Counted from the stretch's first letter, positions 48,832 through 58,407 are shown. The stretch: DNA of 64,000 nt from Mesonia algae (GCF_003253545.1 NZ_QKYV01000010.1:1-64000); one strand, 5' to 3'. The notes: generated by a model not told the origin, from the letters alone. A program made the numbers and translations.

Positions 48832-51747
48832 ATGTTTAAACATCTACTTGTTTGTACGTTAACATTTACCTTCCTTTTATTTTCTTTTTCTTCGATAGCT
48901 CAAAAAGTTTCTAACGAAGAAATAAAAAGTAGAATCGAAAATTACAAAGAACTCATTCGCGGGCCCTATAAAAAAATTGAGTGGTTTTGCGATGATGGCA
49001 CGCGAAGAGATTCTAAGGACCCTTGCCCAGACAAGATTGGAGGAATTCAGCACGCTAGTTACAAAACTGAAATAGAAGAACTGCACAAAAGAAATCATCT
49101 ATTCTTTGCTGATATTTTAGCATATACCGATAAAAGTGATTTTTGGGATGCTTCTTACAATCATTCCAGACTTAAACAATATGTATTAAACAAATATCTT
49201 AATCGCATAGATGATGGCTGGATTATGCGCAAAGCTCAATTTTATAGAGGTTCTGTGCAATCTGAAGATGAGAAAGAATGGGGTGTTGATTTCTACAATT
49301 GGCTTTTAGCTAATGACAATAGAGTTAAAGAAAATTTCCTATTAATAAAGCAATCTACTTTAGAGATTCCTCATAATGATGAAACACAGCAATCTCAAAT
49401 TATTAGGACTCTTAGTAAAACCATAGCAGATGAGTACCCTAAATTTATGGATATTAGAACAAAAATTCATGGCCAACCTGCCGCTTCTGATATTCAGCTG
49501 GTAGAAAAATTTTCCAACAAACACGAAAAAGATCTCAAAGACAACTTAAAAAAAGATATTGATTCGCTTACTCAAGCGATGAAGTTATTTTATGCTCCTG
49601 TTAATTTATCTAGCTTTAACCAAAAAGCGAATGTTTTACCTAAAAATCATTACTTAAGAAATGAGTTAAAGAAATTTGCTTCTACCTCATCAGATTCATT
49701 ATCAACTCAAGAATTGGTAGAAAACACCGCTAGTTTAATGTGCGATATTAGAAGTCATTTTTTTACGGTTAATAGTTCATCAGACAGACTGCAAATGTTA
49801 GATGCCTTAACCCAATTAGAAAGTATTATTTTTAAGAATGCTTCACAATGGAAACCTCAAACACTTCAGGAACAAATATATAAAGTTTACGTCTTAGCAC
49901 AAGCCACTGCAAGTGCTGGTTATATAGAATGGTGGGAATGGAATAATCTAGAGAATAAGCTTCAGTTAACTAATAATAAAAATACTACTCTTGAAGAATT
50001 AGAAAAAATTGAAAGAGCCGCTAGAAGTCAAGTTGAGTGGAGTGCTTCTTTACTCCAGGCTATTTACCAAGAAGATATTAAAACTTATAATGAATTTGAA
50101 CCTAAAATAAATGGTTTTATAGATAACGCTGTACGCTCTTCTATTGCTTTAAAATTAGGGGAATCGGTAAGTGAATTAAGTGATTTTATAAAAAAAGAAG
50201 CTCAGCTTTCTAACACCTTATTAGATGCAAAACACCCTAACGATGCTCGCGGACTTAATCCTGGTTATGCCAAAGGAAAACTGGTCATCGTAGAAGATGA
50301 ACATATAGAAGTAGATCCAGATAAAATTTACATCTTCCAAAAGCCCCCATCAGATTTAAAACCCGTTGCCGGAATTGCTACCGTAGCCGAAGGTAATTTG
50401 GTTTCTCACGTGCAACTTTTAGCACGTAATTTAGGAATACCAAACAGTGTCATTTCTGCAGAAAACTTTGAAGAACTAAAGAAATATGAAGGAAAAGAAG
50501 TCTTTTATGCGGTTTCTAGCAAAGGAACAATTGTTTTAAAAGAAGCTAATGACCTAAATAACGATGAAGAAGATCTTTTTAAAGATAAAACCTCACAAAA
50601 GAAAGACTCTAAAATAAATGTTCCTATCGATAAGATTAATCTTCAAAAGAATGATTTGCTTAATCTAACCGAGATTGATGCTAAAAGTTCGGGGATTTAT
50701 TGCGGACCTAAAGCTGCTAATTTAGGACAACTAAAAGCGATGTTTCCTAATAATGTAGTGAACGGATCTGTTATTCCTTTCGGAATTTTCAAAAGCCATA
50801 TGGATCAACCTATGCCTCTACAAAGCGGTTCTTACTGGGATTATTTAAAAGCTACTTTCGCTCAAGCGGAAAAAATGAGAGAAAATAATATCAATGAGCA
50901 AGAGGTTGAGCAATGTCAACTCGATAGACTTTTACAACTCCGTGAGGCCATTAAAGATATAAAGCTTCAGCCTCAATTTGTCAACAAACTAGAACAAAGC
51001 TTTCAACTTAATTTCAATCAATCATTAGGTGAGATTCCTGTTTTCTTACGTAGTGATACCAATATGGAAGATTTAGGCAACTTTACAGGTGCAGGTTTAA
51101 ACCTTACGGTTTTCAATGTACGAAATAAAGAAAAAATCTTACAAGGAATTCGAGACGTATGGGCTTCTCCTTATACTGAAAGGAGTTTTAAATGGAGACA
51201 AAAGTACTTGAACAATCCAGAAAATGTTTTCCCTTCCATACTTATTATTCCATCTGTAGATGTAGATTATAGTGGTGTTCTAATTACAAAAGGGATTAGT
51301 AATAATAACAGCGATGATTTAACTGTAGCCTTTAGTAAAGGTGCGGGAGGCGCGGTAGATGGACAATCGGCGGAATCTTGGCTTATAGAAATGCCAAAAG
51401 GGATTACCTTATTATCACCTTCGCGGGAAATGAACTATAATAGACTTCCGGTGAACGGAGGATTAGAGCAAAAAACTACAAGTCTTCATAACTCTATTTT
51501 ATCTGCAAAAAATATCTATCAAATTAGAGAATTTGCAAAAAATATAAGAACTACTATTCCGCAAAAGACAGAAGCTTCTAACACGGGACCTTATGATGTA
51601 GAATTAGGTTTTGAAAATGATAAACTTTGGCTTTTTCAAATACGTCCCTTTGTAGAAAATGAAAACGCTTTAAGTTCTGCGTACCTTAATTCTCTGAACC
51701 CAGAGATAGATAATACTCAACAAATACCATTAAACACCAAACTATAG
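48832..51747 (+). CDS. Exported PEP-synthase/glucan-dikinase-like ATP-grasp protein
   Basis: A 971-residue protein with a signal peptide (1-24, ...SSIAQ). Residues 25-470 are a charged, mainly helical region of unknown function. Residues 475-570 are a swivelling phosphohistidine domain (LNPGYAKGKLVIV, then NLVSHVQLLARNLGIPN; His526 the candidate phospho-acceptor). Residues 615-945 are a PEP/pyruvate-type ATP-grasp domain with Lys627 (GPKAANLG), Arg740/Glu746 (VFLRSDTNMEDL), VWASPYTERSF (777-787) and the terminal Gln937-Arg939 (LFQIRPF). The order His domain then ATP-grasp, without the PEP TIM barrel, is that of alpha-glucan water dikinases rather than PpsA. Key residues are intact. The export signal on an ATP-using enzyme is the oddity; the substrate is unknown. 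Confidence 0.82.
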   Translation: MFKHLLVCTLTFTFLLFSFSSIAQKVSNEEIKSRIENYKELIRGPYKKIEWFCDDGTRRDSKDPCPDKIGGIQHASYKTEIEELHKRNHLFFADILAYTDKSDFWDASYNHSRLKQYVLNKYLNRIDDGWIMRKAQFYRGSVQSEDEKEWGVDFYNWLLANDNRVKENFLLIKQSTLEIPHNDETQQSQIIRTLSKTIADEYPKFMDIRTKIHGQPAASDIQLVEKFSNKHEKDLKDNLKKDIDSLTQAMKLFYAPVNLSSFNQKANVLPKNHYLRNELKKFASTSSDSLSTQELVENTASLMCDIRSHFFTVNSSSDRLQMLDALTQLESIIFKNASQWKPQTLQEQIYKVYVLAQATASAGYIEWWEWNNLENKLQLTNNKNTTLEELEKIERAARSQVEWSASLLQAIYQEDIKTYNEFEPKINGFIDNAVRSSIALKLGESVSELSDFIKKEAQLSNTLLDAKHPNDARGLNPGYAKGKLVIVEDEHIEVDPDKIYIFQKPPSDLKPVAGIATVAEGNLVSHVQLLARNLGIPNSVISAENFEELKKYEGKEVFYAVSSKGTIVLKEANDLNNDEEDLFKDKTSQKKDSKINVPIDKINLQKNDLLNLTEIDAKSSGIYCGPKAANLGQLKAMFPNNVVNGSVIPFGIFKSHMDQPMPLQSGSYWDYLKATFAQAEKMRENNINEQEVEQCQLDRLLQLREAIKDIKLQPQFVNKLEQSFQLNFNQSLGEIPVFLRSDTNMEDLGNFTGAGLNLTVFNVRNKEKILQGIRDVWASPYTERSFKWRQKYLNNPENVFPSILIIPSVDVDYSGVLITKGISNNNSDDLTVAFSKGAGGAVDGQSAESWLIEMPKGITLLSPSREMNYNRLPVNGGLEQKTTSLHNSILSAKNIYQIREFAKNIRTTIPQKTEASNTGPYDVELGFENDKLWLFQIRPFVENENALSSAYLNSLNPEIDNTQQIPLNTKL

Positions 51748-51750
51748 TTT

Positions 51751-53019
51751 ATGAATTTTTTCAGTAAAACCAACCTCACATTTTTAATCATCACTACTAC
51801 TATTGTTGCTGGATTAAATACTTTTTATCCTATAGATGGTTACAAATCCACTAAAATTTCTAGATTAGCTCGTCTTGAAAAGATAAAAAATGACAGTACG
51901 CAAACCTTAAACTTGCCTAAAGGCGCTTTACTTCCGCTTAATTGTATCGAATTACAACTTACCAAGAGGAAAGAGGATTCTGTAAATACTATTTTAAAAG
52001 AAGATAAAGCTTTCGCTGAAAAGTTAAAGAAAATAATTCCCTCAGGAAATTATTCTTTGACCGTCTTAGATATGACCAATCCTGATGATGTAAAATATGC
52101 CGCGCATAAAGAAAGTATTGGTTACCAACCAGGAAGTGTAGGAAAATTAGCCGTTGTGACTGCATTATTTACCCAGTTGCATAATATATGTCCGCAATCT
52201 TGGGATGCTCGCACCGCTTTACTAAAAAATAAACGCGTAAGAGCTGGAGATTGGGCAGTTTATGATCATCATACAGTTCCTATCTATGATATTGAAAAAG
52301 ACAAATTAACCAAAAGGCAAGTAAAAACAGATGATGTGTTTAGTTTATACGAATGGATAGATCATACGATGTCTGTAAGTAATAATGGCGCAGCGAGTGT
52401 AGTATGGAGAGAGGCTTTATTAATGGCTGCTTTTCAAGGAGAATATGAGTATCTAACTCAGGAAAAAATAGATGCTTATTTTAAAGATACCCCTAAAAAA
52501 GAACTTACATTATTAGCTAACAAAATTGTGAATGAACCGCTTAGAAAAATTGGAATTACAAAAGACGAATGGCGTCTAGGTAGTTTTTTCACCTCTGGAG
52601 CTAATAAGTTTGTTGGTGATATTGGCGGTAGTATTGGTACGCCTTTAGGTTTAATGAAGTATTTAGTAAGCTTAGAACAAGGAAATTTAATTGATACCCA
52701 ATCTAGTCTTGAAATTAAACGTTTAATGTATATGACCGACAGAAGAATACGATACGCTTATTCCCCAAAAATTAGAGACGCTGCGGTTTATTTTAAATCG
52801 GGGAGTTTGTATTCTTGTGACCGTTCTAACGGAAAAACTTGCGGAGAATATGCAGGGAATGTTTATAATTACATGAACTCTGTGGCAATTGTTGAACACC
52901 CAAACGGAAAAAAATATATGGTGTGTTTAATGACTAATGTGCTTAATAAAAATTCTGCCTACGATCATCAAGCTTTGGCGGGAAGAATAGACGATGTAAT
53001 TCAAAAGGAAAGCATTTAA
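51751..53019 (+). CDS. Exported serine hydrolase, beta-lactamase/DD-peptidase fold (1)
   Basis: A 422-residue protein with an N-terminal signal anchor (about 8-27). All three motifs of penicillin-recognising serine enzymes are present: SVGK (Ser129-Lys132), SNN (210-212) and KSG (349-351). Insertions make it longer than class A beta-lactamases (about 290). Two cysteines (Cys356 and Cys364) flank the KSG loop and might form a disulfide. It starts three bases after the dikinase-like gene and is its operon partner. Peptidoglycan carboxypeptidase, esterase or amidase activity is possible. A resistance role is not indicated. It converges, with a 4-base overlap, on the carrier gene. Confidence 0.82.
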   Translation: MNFFSKTNLTFLIITTTIVAGLNTFYPIDGYKSTKISRLARLEKIKNDSTQTLNLPKGALLPLNCIELQLTKRKEDSVNTILKEDKAFAEKLKKIIPSGNYSLTVLDMTNPDDVKYAAHKESIGYQPGSVGKLAVVTALFTQLHNICPQSWDARTALLKNKRVRAGDWAVYDHHTVPIYDIEKDKLTKRQVKTDDVFSLYEWIDHTMSVSNNGAASVVWREALLMAAFQGEYEYLTQEKIDAYFKDTPKKELTLLANKIVNEPLRKIGITKDEWRLGSFFTSGANKFVGDIGGSIGTPLGLMKYLVSLEQGNLIDTQSSLEIKRLMYMTDRRIRYAYSPKIRDAAVYFKSGSLYSCDRSNGKTCGEYAGNVYNYMNSVAIVEHPNGKKYMVCLMTNVLNKNSAYDHQALAGRIDDVIQKESI

Positions 53020-55832
53020 TTTTTTAGACTTTCAACGGCTAACGTGGCAAAATTTCGGATACGCACATCGTTATCGGTGACCATACGATGGACTAGTTTT
53101 AGGTAACTTTTATCTTCTATATGTCTTAGTAAATAAAGAACGGCCAGTTTAATTCTAACATCATTCCCTTTTAGTAGCATCTGGAAACATTTGTATTCAC
53201 TAGGCACAGTTAGTATTGAAGAGTCAATTTCTTGATTACTTGCACTTAAAATAGTGTTTTCTACTAGAGGTAACAAAGTGTGCCTTAAGTTGGGTTGTAG
53301 GAGTGTATCTAAGAATTCTATCGCGTTAGCGCGCACTTCTTGTTTATCACTTTTAATTCCGTTATAGGCAATAATCACATCTTTAGAATTATATTCTAAT
53401 TCTAATAAAGTAAATATTTGTTGTAAGCCGTGATCTAAACGTTTCTCCAGAATTTCTATTAAGCTGTTTCTAGCAGAAAATTCTTCCATTTCACTATCGC
53501 TTACTAGCTCTAACTTATATTTTTTAGTGATTTTTTTCTGAAGTTCCATAGCTATCAAAGTATTGTGATACAATTTACACTCTGAAAGAATCAATCTCAC
53601 CACATCTTTTTTACTGAACTTTAAAGACTTGTTCCTTTCCTTCATTTCTTGTAAAGACCGAGCAGCTTCCAAACGGATAATAATATCTTTATTCCGCAGT
53701 AGCGTAAACAACGTATTTACACTTTCTTGATTATTAAATCTAGCTAAAATATTAGGTATAAAACGTTTAGCATTTTCTGAAATCAGGTTATTTTTAAGTC
53801 GTTTAAGTAACATTTTTATAACTCCAGAACCATAAAGATGTAAAGCTTCTTCTGCTTCTTCTCTAAATTCTTTAGTTTCTAAAAAGCCTAATAAATCATC
53901 TACAAAAATGAGATTTGCACTGTATCCTGCAGCTTCAATAGAAGCCTTAATTACTTCTTGATTCCTGTTATTAAAATGCGCCTTTATAAAGGAGTAATAT
54001 TTAGGCATACCCGCAAACCCAATTGCTTTAACCAATTCTATAGTTTCTTCTATTCTATGATTGTCGCTTGGTAAGTTAACGGCTGTAATTGCAGCTTCTA
54101 GCCTATTGTCTAAACTGTAACGTTGAGCTAATTTTTGGTTGTCACGAGATTCTTTCGCCAAACAAAACAAGGCTGCAGAAGCTATATATTCGTTTTCACT
54201 ATTAAGGTAAGAGTCAAATAACTTTAAATCATTGATATCTGTATGTGTTAGTAAATATTGCATCGCAGCTAATACTACTTCATCACTTTTAAGGTTCACT
54301 AATTTTTCGACCTTTTCTACTGCTGTCCCTTTATCGAGTAGGTACAAGTTTCTTATAGCGGCTGCCTTAATTTCTTCTGAAGGATGATCTAACAATAATA
54401 CTACAGCATCTTTTAATCGTTTATCTTTAATTTCATTGATCTTACTCAACATATACAATATCTCTGACTCCTCACCTTCCTCAAGAACCTTTAGTATTGT
54501 AATATTAGTCGATACACGATTTCCCTTCTTTTTTTTACTTAAGTGATGTTTATTGGTAAAATTGATTAAATTTTGTCTAAATGATTGAAAGTAGGTTTTT
54601 CTAACTTTATAGATAAAATAGAACCAAACAAGAAGAAGTACTAAAATTAAAATAGATACTTCTACTTCTCCAAAATTTAAACCTTTAATTACAAAAATTA
54701 ATAGACAGCCCGCAATACCAGTTGCTACGCTATCTACCACCACATCAATAAACGATTTGGTTTTATTTTTTATATCTGTAGGTACTGGAAGCACCAACAT
54801 TTCGGAAGCTGCTTTATTAATAGATTGTTTTAAACTTCCGTCAACGGATTTCATTAAAATAACTACCCTGAGTTCTGGAAAGATAATAAAGAGACCCACT
54901 GTCACAAGAATCCCCATAGGTAAAAGAATTAATGTAGAAGCTACTCCCCAAACTCCTACAATTTTTCTCGTTAAAAAAAGTTGAATAATTAAGGAGGCTA
55001 GATTAAAAGTAGAGAACCAAAAGCCAAAGAAAGAAGCTAGCTCATTAGAATCTAGTATTTTTTTAGATGCTAAATCACTAAACTGAAAATCTACTAATCT
55101 GGCTGTAATAACACTTACCCCTACAATTCCTGCTATGTAAGTTAAATGTTTTGATTTATAAATAAGCTGAAAAGATGACTCATTGGTAGCGTATGATCGC
55201 TGTTTTTGTCTAAAATACCCCAAAGACTTAATTTTTTTTCTCCAGATGTAATGCAACAAAGGAATACAAGCTAATAAAATCAAAGAAGCAACAACCATAA
55301 GATTATCATTTCCTATAGAAGGTGCTAAAAGATTAGTTACATAACCGCCAAAAATCCCTCCCGTAATTGCTCCTGCCCCAATAAAACCAAATAATCGTTT
55401 TGCTTCTCGAATATTGAAAACCAAATTCGCCAACACCCAGAATTGTGATGTCGTTAGTAGAGCAAAAATTGCCACCCAAACATAATAGAAGTATAAAAGC
55501 TCGGTAGAGAAGTAATCAAAATTGAGAAGAAATTTTAAGGATAAAAATATAGCTGCTGAAACGATTAAAGTAGTCGTTACAATCTTTAAGAGAGAAAACT
55601 TCTTTAGTGCTTTATTATAAAAAAAAGAACTTCCAATGGCTACCAATGCTACTAATAAATAAGCATTTGGCAGGGCATTAGAAGTTAATTTAGATAAAAA
55701 CAACGCATTAATTGTAGGTTTTACAATTAATAGCGTTGTGATGATTAAGAATATATAGAGTTGCATTAGAAGCGAAATTCTCACTTCGCCACTCCTAATA
55801 CCAAAACTCTTTTGTAAAAAAATTTTTATCAT
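53016..55832 (-). CDS. NTT/MFS-like carrier fused to HEAT repeats
   Basis: A 938-residue protein. Residues 1-430 hold about twelve membrane helices with features of the ATP/ADP translocase (NTT) and related MFS families: ISLLMQLYIFLIITTLLIVKPTINALFLSKL, FWVLANLVFNIREAKRLFGFIGAGAITGGIFGGYV, and VDGSLKQSINKAASEMLVLPVP (conserved in such carriers). Residues 440-938 are HEAT/Armadillo-type helical repeats (for example LKDAVVLLLDHPSEEIKAAAIRNLYLLD and DVRIRNFATLAVESL). NTT proteins exchange nucleotides across membranes. Whether this one does is unproven. Nine bases separate it from the upstream serine hydrolase gene in the same operon. Confidence 0.78.
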   Translation of the reverse strand: MIKIFLQKSFGIRSGEVRISLLMQLYIFLIITTLLIVKPTINALFLSKLTSNALPNAYLLVALVAIGSSFFYNKALKKFSLLKIVTTTLIVSAAIFLSLKFLLNFDYFSTELLYFYYVWVAIFALLTTSQFWVLANLVFNIREAKRLFGFIGAGAITGGIFGGYVTNLLAPSIGNDNLMVVASLILLACIPLLHYIWRKKIKSLGYFRQKQRSYATNESSFQLIYKSKHLTYIAGIVGVSVITARLVDFQFSDLASKKILDSNELASFFGFWFSTFNLASLIIQLFLTRKIVGVWGVASTLILLPMGILVTVGLFIIFPELRVVILMKSVDGSLKQSINKAASEMLVLPVPTDIKNKTKSFIDVVVDSVATGIAGCLLIFVIKGLNFGEVEVSILILVLLLVWFYFIYKVRKTYFQSFRQNLINFTNKHHLSKKKKGNRVSTNITILKVLEEGEESEILYMLSKINEIKDKRLKDAVVLLLDHPSEEIKAAAIRNLYLLDKGTAVEKVEKLVNLKSDEVVLAAMQYLLTHTDINDLKLFDSYLNSENEYIASAALFCLAKESRDNQKLAQRYSLDNRLEAAITAVNLPSDNHRIEETIELVKAIGFAGMPKYYSFIKAHFNNRNQEVIKASIEAAGYSANLIFVDDLLGFLETKEFREEAEEALHLYGSGVIKMLLKRLKNNLISENAKRFIPNILARFNNQESVNTLFTLLRNKDIIIRLEAARSLQEMKERNKSLKFSKKDVVRLILSECKLYHNTLIAMELQKKITKKYKLELVSDSEMEEFSARNSLIEILEKRLDHGLQQIFTLLELEYNSKDVIIAYNGIKSDKQEVRANAIEFLDTLLQPNLRHTLLPLVENTILSASNQEIDSSILTVPSEYKCFQMLLKGNDVRIKLAVLYLLRHIEDKSYLKLVHRMVTDNDVRIRNFATLAVESLKN

Positions 55833-55841
55833 TTAAGGAAA

Positions 55842-56768
55842 CTATGTGGTCTCCAAAGAACGTGATTTTTTAATTATTTTTTCAATTGGCTCTACTAAAT
55901 CTCTTATAATTTGTTCTCCGTTAGCATCTTCAATAAGTGCTACAAGAATATACTTTCTTCCGTCTTTTCCCCATACTAAAACAGAATCTGCATGGTAGTT
56001 TCTCCAAGAACCTGATTTTCTAAATACTCTTGCATTTGGAGCTATTCTATCTAAAGTATTTACAAATTTGTGATGTAGGTGAGAGTTCTCCATAATATCT
56101 AGCATTTGCTTAGACTTTTCTGCAGAAACCAAATTACCTGTTAGCATTTGGTAGTAAAATCTACAAACTTGTTTTACGGTTGCAGCATGACTTAAACCTT
56201 TTAAAGGATCTGGATTTCTAGCACCAGAAGCAGCATAACGCTTACCTACCCAAAGACCTCCTCCATCTGCTTTATCGTATAATTTGTATGCCGGACTTTG
56301 AAGAACATCGGCTATTTTTTTATATCCTAAACGATCAATCATTCTTGTAGAAGCATGGTTATCTGAACGGTTGATCATTAAATTAAGATCCTTTTTTACC
56401 TCCTCAGTTTCCTTTAACTCACACTTTTCAATGGCATCCATAGATGCTAATAAAATAGCGATTTTAGGCAGACTTGCGGCGTACATCATTTCGGAGCTAT
56501 TAATTCCTGCATAATGTGCTTCGTACACATTATTTAAATCAACTACTCCAATAGACATTTTTTTATTGTCTATTAATTTTTTCCATTGAGGGTTACTTAA
56601 AATCTCATCTTCTAGCAATACTTGCAAAGGAGCTGCAGTTATTTCTTCTAAAGGAATAATTTTTTTAAAATCGGTAAAAGGAAGAGCACTTTGCTGCGCA
56701 GATACAAACAAAGAGGTGAAGAATACAGTTAAAATAAGTAAAATTGGAGCGAAATTTCTTTTTGTCAT
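55842..56768 (-). CDS. Exported serine hydrolase, class A beta-lactamase fold (2)
   Basis: A 308-residue protein with signal peptide (1-24, ...LFVSAQ). Motifs: SLPK (Ser99-Lys102), SDN (135-137) and KSG (251-253). The spacing and length match class A beta-lactamase-like proteins, but I find no clear Glu166-type omega-loop glutamate, so efficient beta-lactam hydrolysis is doubtful. It heads a minus-strand operon with the NTT-like carrier. A peptidase or esterase function acting on the cell envelope is more likely. With the first serine hydrolase in the opposite operon it suggests a paired function. Confidence 0.82.
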   Translation of the reverse strand: MTKRNFAPILLILTVFFTSLFVSAQQSALPFTDFKKIIPLEEITAAPLQVLLEDEILSNPQWKKLIDNKKMSIGVVDLNNVYEAHYAGINSSEMMYAASLPKIAILLASMDAIEKCELKETEEVKKDLNLMINRSDNHASTRMIDRLGYKKIADVLQSPAYKLYDKADGGGLWVGKRYAASGARNPDPLKGLSHAATVKQVCRFYYQMLTGNLVSAEKSKQMLDIMENSHLHHKFVNTLDRIAPNARVFRKSGSWRNYHADSVLVWGKDGRKYILVALIEDANGEQIIRDLVEPIEKIIKKSRSLETT

Positions 56769-56911
56769 AAAATAAGTATTTCTTTAAATTATTTTCAAAA
56801 TTAGTGAAATGTTTATCATAACCAACTGAAAGTTAGTTTTTAACATTCTCCCACAATAACTACAAGCTTCTTGCCATAGTATAAAAATAATGTTAAAATT
56901 AGAAAATAATT

Positions 56912-57718
56912 TTACTCTTTATAACTCCATCTTCTTTGTTCATTCAATTTTTCTTGCTCTAACAATACTTCTTTAGGAATCACTTTAACAAACGAAGGAT
57001 GTTGTTCTATCGCCATTTCGATCTTTTCTATAATACTATCTACAGAATCATTTTCATCAAATTTCAATGGCTCTTTAATCACCATAGACTGTAAAATTCC
57101 TTTCTTTTTAATCCTGATTCCTTTTTTATCAAAAGATCTCCTAAACCCGTCAATTACGATGGGCACCACTACTGGATTATATTTTTTTATAATGTGTGAA
57201 GTTCCTTTTCTTATAGGTTTCCAAGGTTTAGTTGTCCCTTGAGGAAAAGTAATTACCCAACCATCTTTTAGAGCAGTACCTATATTGGTAATATCGCTCA
57301 TCTTCACTTGACGATTCACGTCTTTACCTTTTTCTCTCCAGGTTCTTTCTACAGTAATCGCTCCAGCATAAGAAACAATTCTAGCTAATAAACCTGCACG
57401 CATGGTTTCTCTTGCAGCAATATAATAGACGTTTAACTTAGGGTTCCATAAATACCCCACATTTTTTATAGAGTTAGTTCTTCCGCTAAGACTCGCATTA
57501 AAAACGTGAAACATCGCTACAACATCTGCAAAGTAGGTTTGGTGATTAGATACGAAAAGTACGTTTTTATCGGGCAGATTTTTTATAATTTCAGATCCTT
57601 CAATTTGCAACGCATTAAATCCGCGGTAACGCCTATGCGTCATAGAACCTAAAATTCTTATAATCCACTTTTTAATAAATAATATATGTCCGAAAGGATT
57701 TCTTTTAAATAATCCCAT
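56912..57718 (-). CDS. PlsC-like acyltransferase with altered motifs
   Basis: A 268-residue membrane-associated acyltransferase. Motif I reads NHQTYFAD (His59, Asp65), with five rather than four residues between His and Asp. Motif III reads FPQGTTKPW (158-166) where most 1-acyl-glycerol-3-phosphate acyltransferases have FPEGTRS, and motif IV region is VVPIVIDGFRRSF. The changes are coherent and the frame is intact, so I read it as a distinct subgroup, not a dead enzyme. The acceptor may not be lysophosphatidate. It lies 47 bases beyond the Nudix gene start-to-stop gap and may be cotranscribed with it. Confidence 0.8.
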   Translation of the reverse strand: MGLFKRNPFGHILFIKKWIIRILGSMTHRRYRGFNALQIEGSEIIKNLPDKNVLFVSNHQTYFADVVAMFHVFNASLSGRTNSIKNVGYLWNPKLNVYYIAARETMRAGLLARIVSYAGAITVERTWREKGKDVNRQVKMSDITNIGTALKDGWVITFPQGTTKPWKPIRKGTSHIIKKYNPVVVPIVIDGFRRSFDKKGIRIKKKGILQSMVIKEPLKFDENDSVDSIIEKIEMAIEQHPSFVKVIPKEVLLEQEKLNEQRRWSYKE

Positions 57719-57765
57719 AGTTATTTTTCAATTTTACAAAGCAGCTAATATACAAAAACCGTTCC

Positions 57766-58407
57766 TTATATAAGTCTTTTTAAAATCATCTTTACTTCAC
57801 TAAGCATCATAGCTGTGGCACCCCAAACCACATGTTCATTTAAAAAAAATGCAGGTACATTTACATTTTCAGCGTAAGAAGTATTGAGTGTTTTTTCAAT
57901 AAGGTTAGATTCATTTAAAAAGTCTTCTAGTTTTACTTCTACAATTTGCTCTACTTCTGTTTCTTGCCTTACAAAATTAGGAGTATGATTGGCTAACCCT
58001 ATAAAAGGATGCACCCAAAAATTAGATGGCGGTATATATATTTTGGTTATCTTTTTTAAAATATTTATATTCTCTGGCTGTACTCCCACCTCTTCGTAGG
58101 TCTCTCTTATAGCAGTTTCTTCAAGATTTTCATCGGTCAACTCCACTCTTCCACCTGGAAAACCAATTTGGGCAGAGTGAACTCCTTTATATGTTTTCCT
58201 AAGAATTAAAACAATATTGGTAATATCATCTTTGTCGGGATAAAATAAAGCTAAAACTGCTGCTTCACGCGGATTTGCTTTTTCAACATCTACCTCTCTT
58301 AGTTCTTTAGTTCTAAATTTAGGTAACATTTCCATGTGTGCTTTTTCTCCAAACAATTCAATTTTTTCTATTTTTGAAATAGATTTTTTAAACTCAGAAA
58401 ATGTCAT
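57766..58407 (-). CDS. Nudix hydrolase, CoA pyrophosphatase type (NudL/YeaB-like)
   Basis: A 213-residue protein. The Nudix box GFPGGRVELTDENLEETAIRETYEEVGVQ contains the catalytic REtyEEvG helix, and the preceding AAVLALFYPDKDDITNIVLILRKTYKGVHSAQIGFPGG is the CoA-pyrophosphatase (UPF0035) signature upstream of the box. Such enzymes split CoA into phosphopantetheine and 3',5'-ADP. The start codon overlaps that of the cyclophilin gene on the opposite strand (ATG at 58407-58405 within 58401-58407), a head-to-head arrangement. Confidence 0.9.
   Translation of the reverse strand: MTFSEFKKSISKIEKIELFGEKAHMEMLPKFRTKELREVDVEKANPREAAVLALFYPDKDDITNIVLILRKTYKGVHSAQIGFPGGRVELTDENLEETAIRETYEEVGVQPENINILKKITKIYIPPSNFWVHPFIGLANHTPNFVRQETEVEQIVEVKLEDFLNESNLIEKTLNTSYAENVNVPAFFLNEHVVWGATAMMLSEVKMILKRLI
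58369..58376 (+). promoter_or_regulatory. Candidate -7 box for the cyclophilin gene, inside the Nudix gene
   Basis: TATTTTTG fits TAnnTTTG and lies 25 bases before the cyclophilin ATG, within the first codons of the Nudix gene. AT-rich matches of this kind also arise by chance. Confidence 0.35.

Noticed and set aside
51751-56768. Treating the two serine hydrolases as beta-lactam resistance genes
   Set aside because: The SxxK, SDN/SNN and KSG motifs define only the fold. The first protein is much longer than a class A enzyme, the second lacks a clear omega-loop glutamate, and both are tied to non-resistance operon partners.
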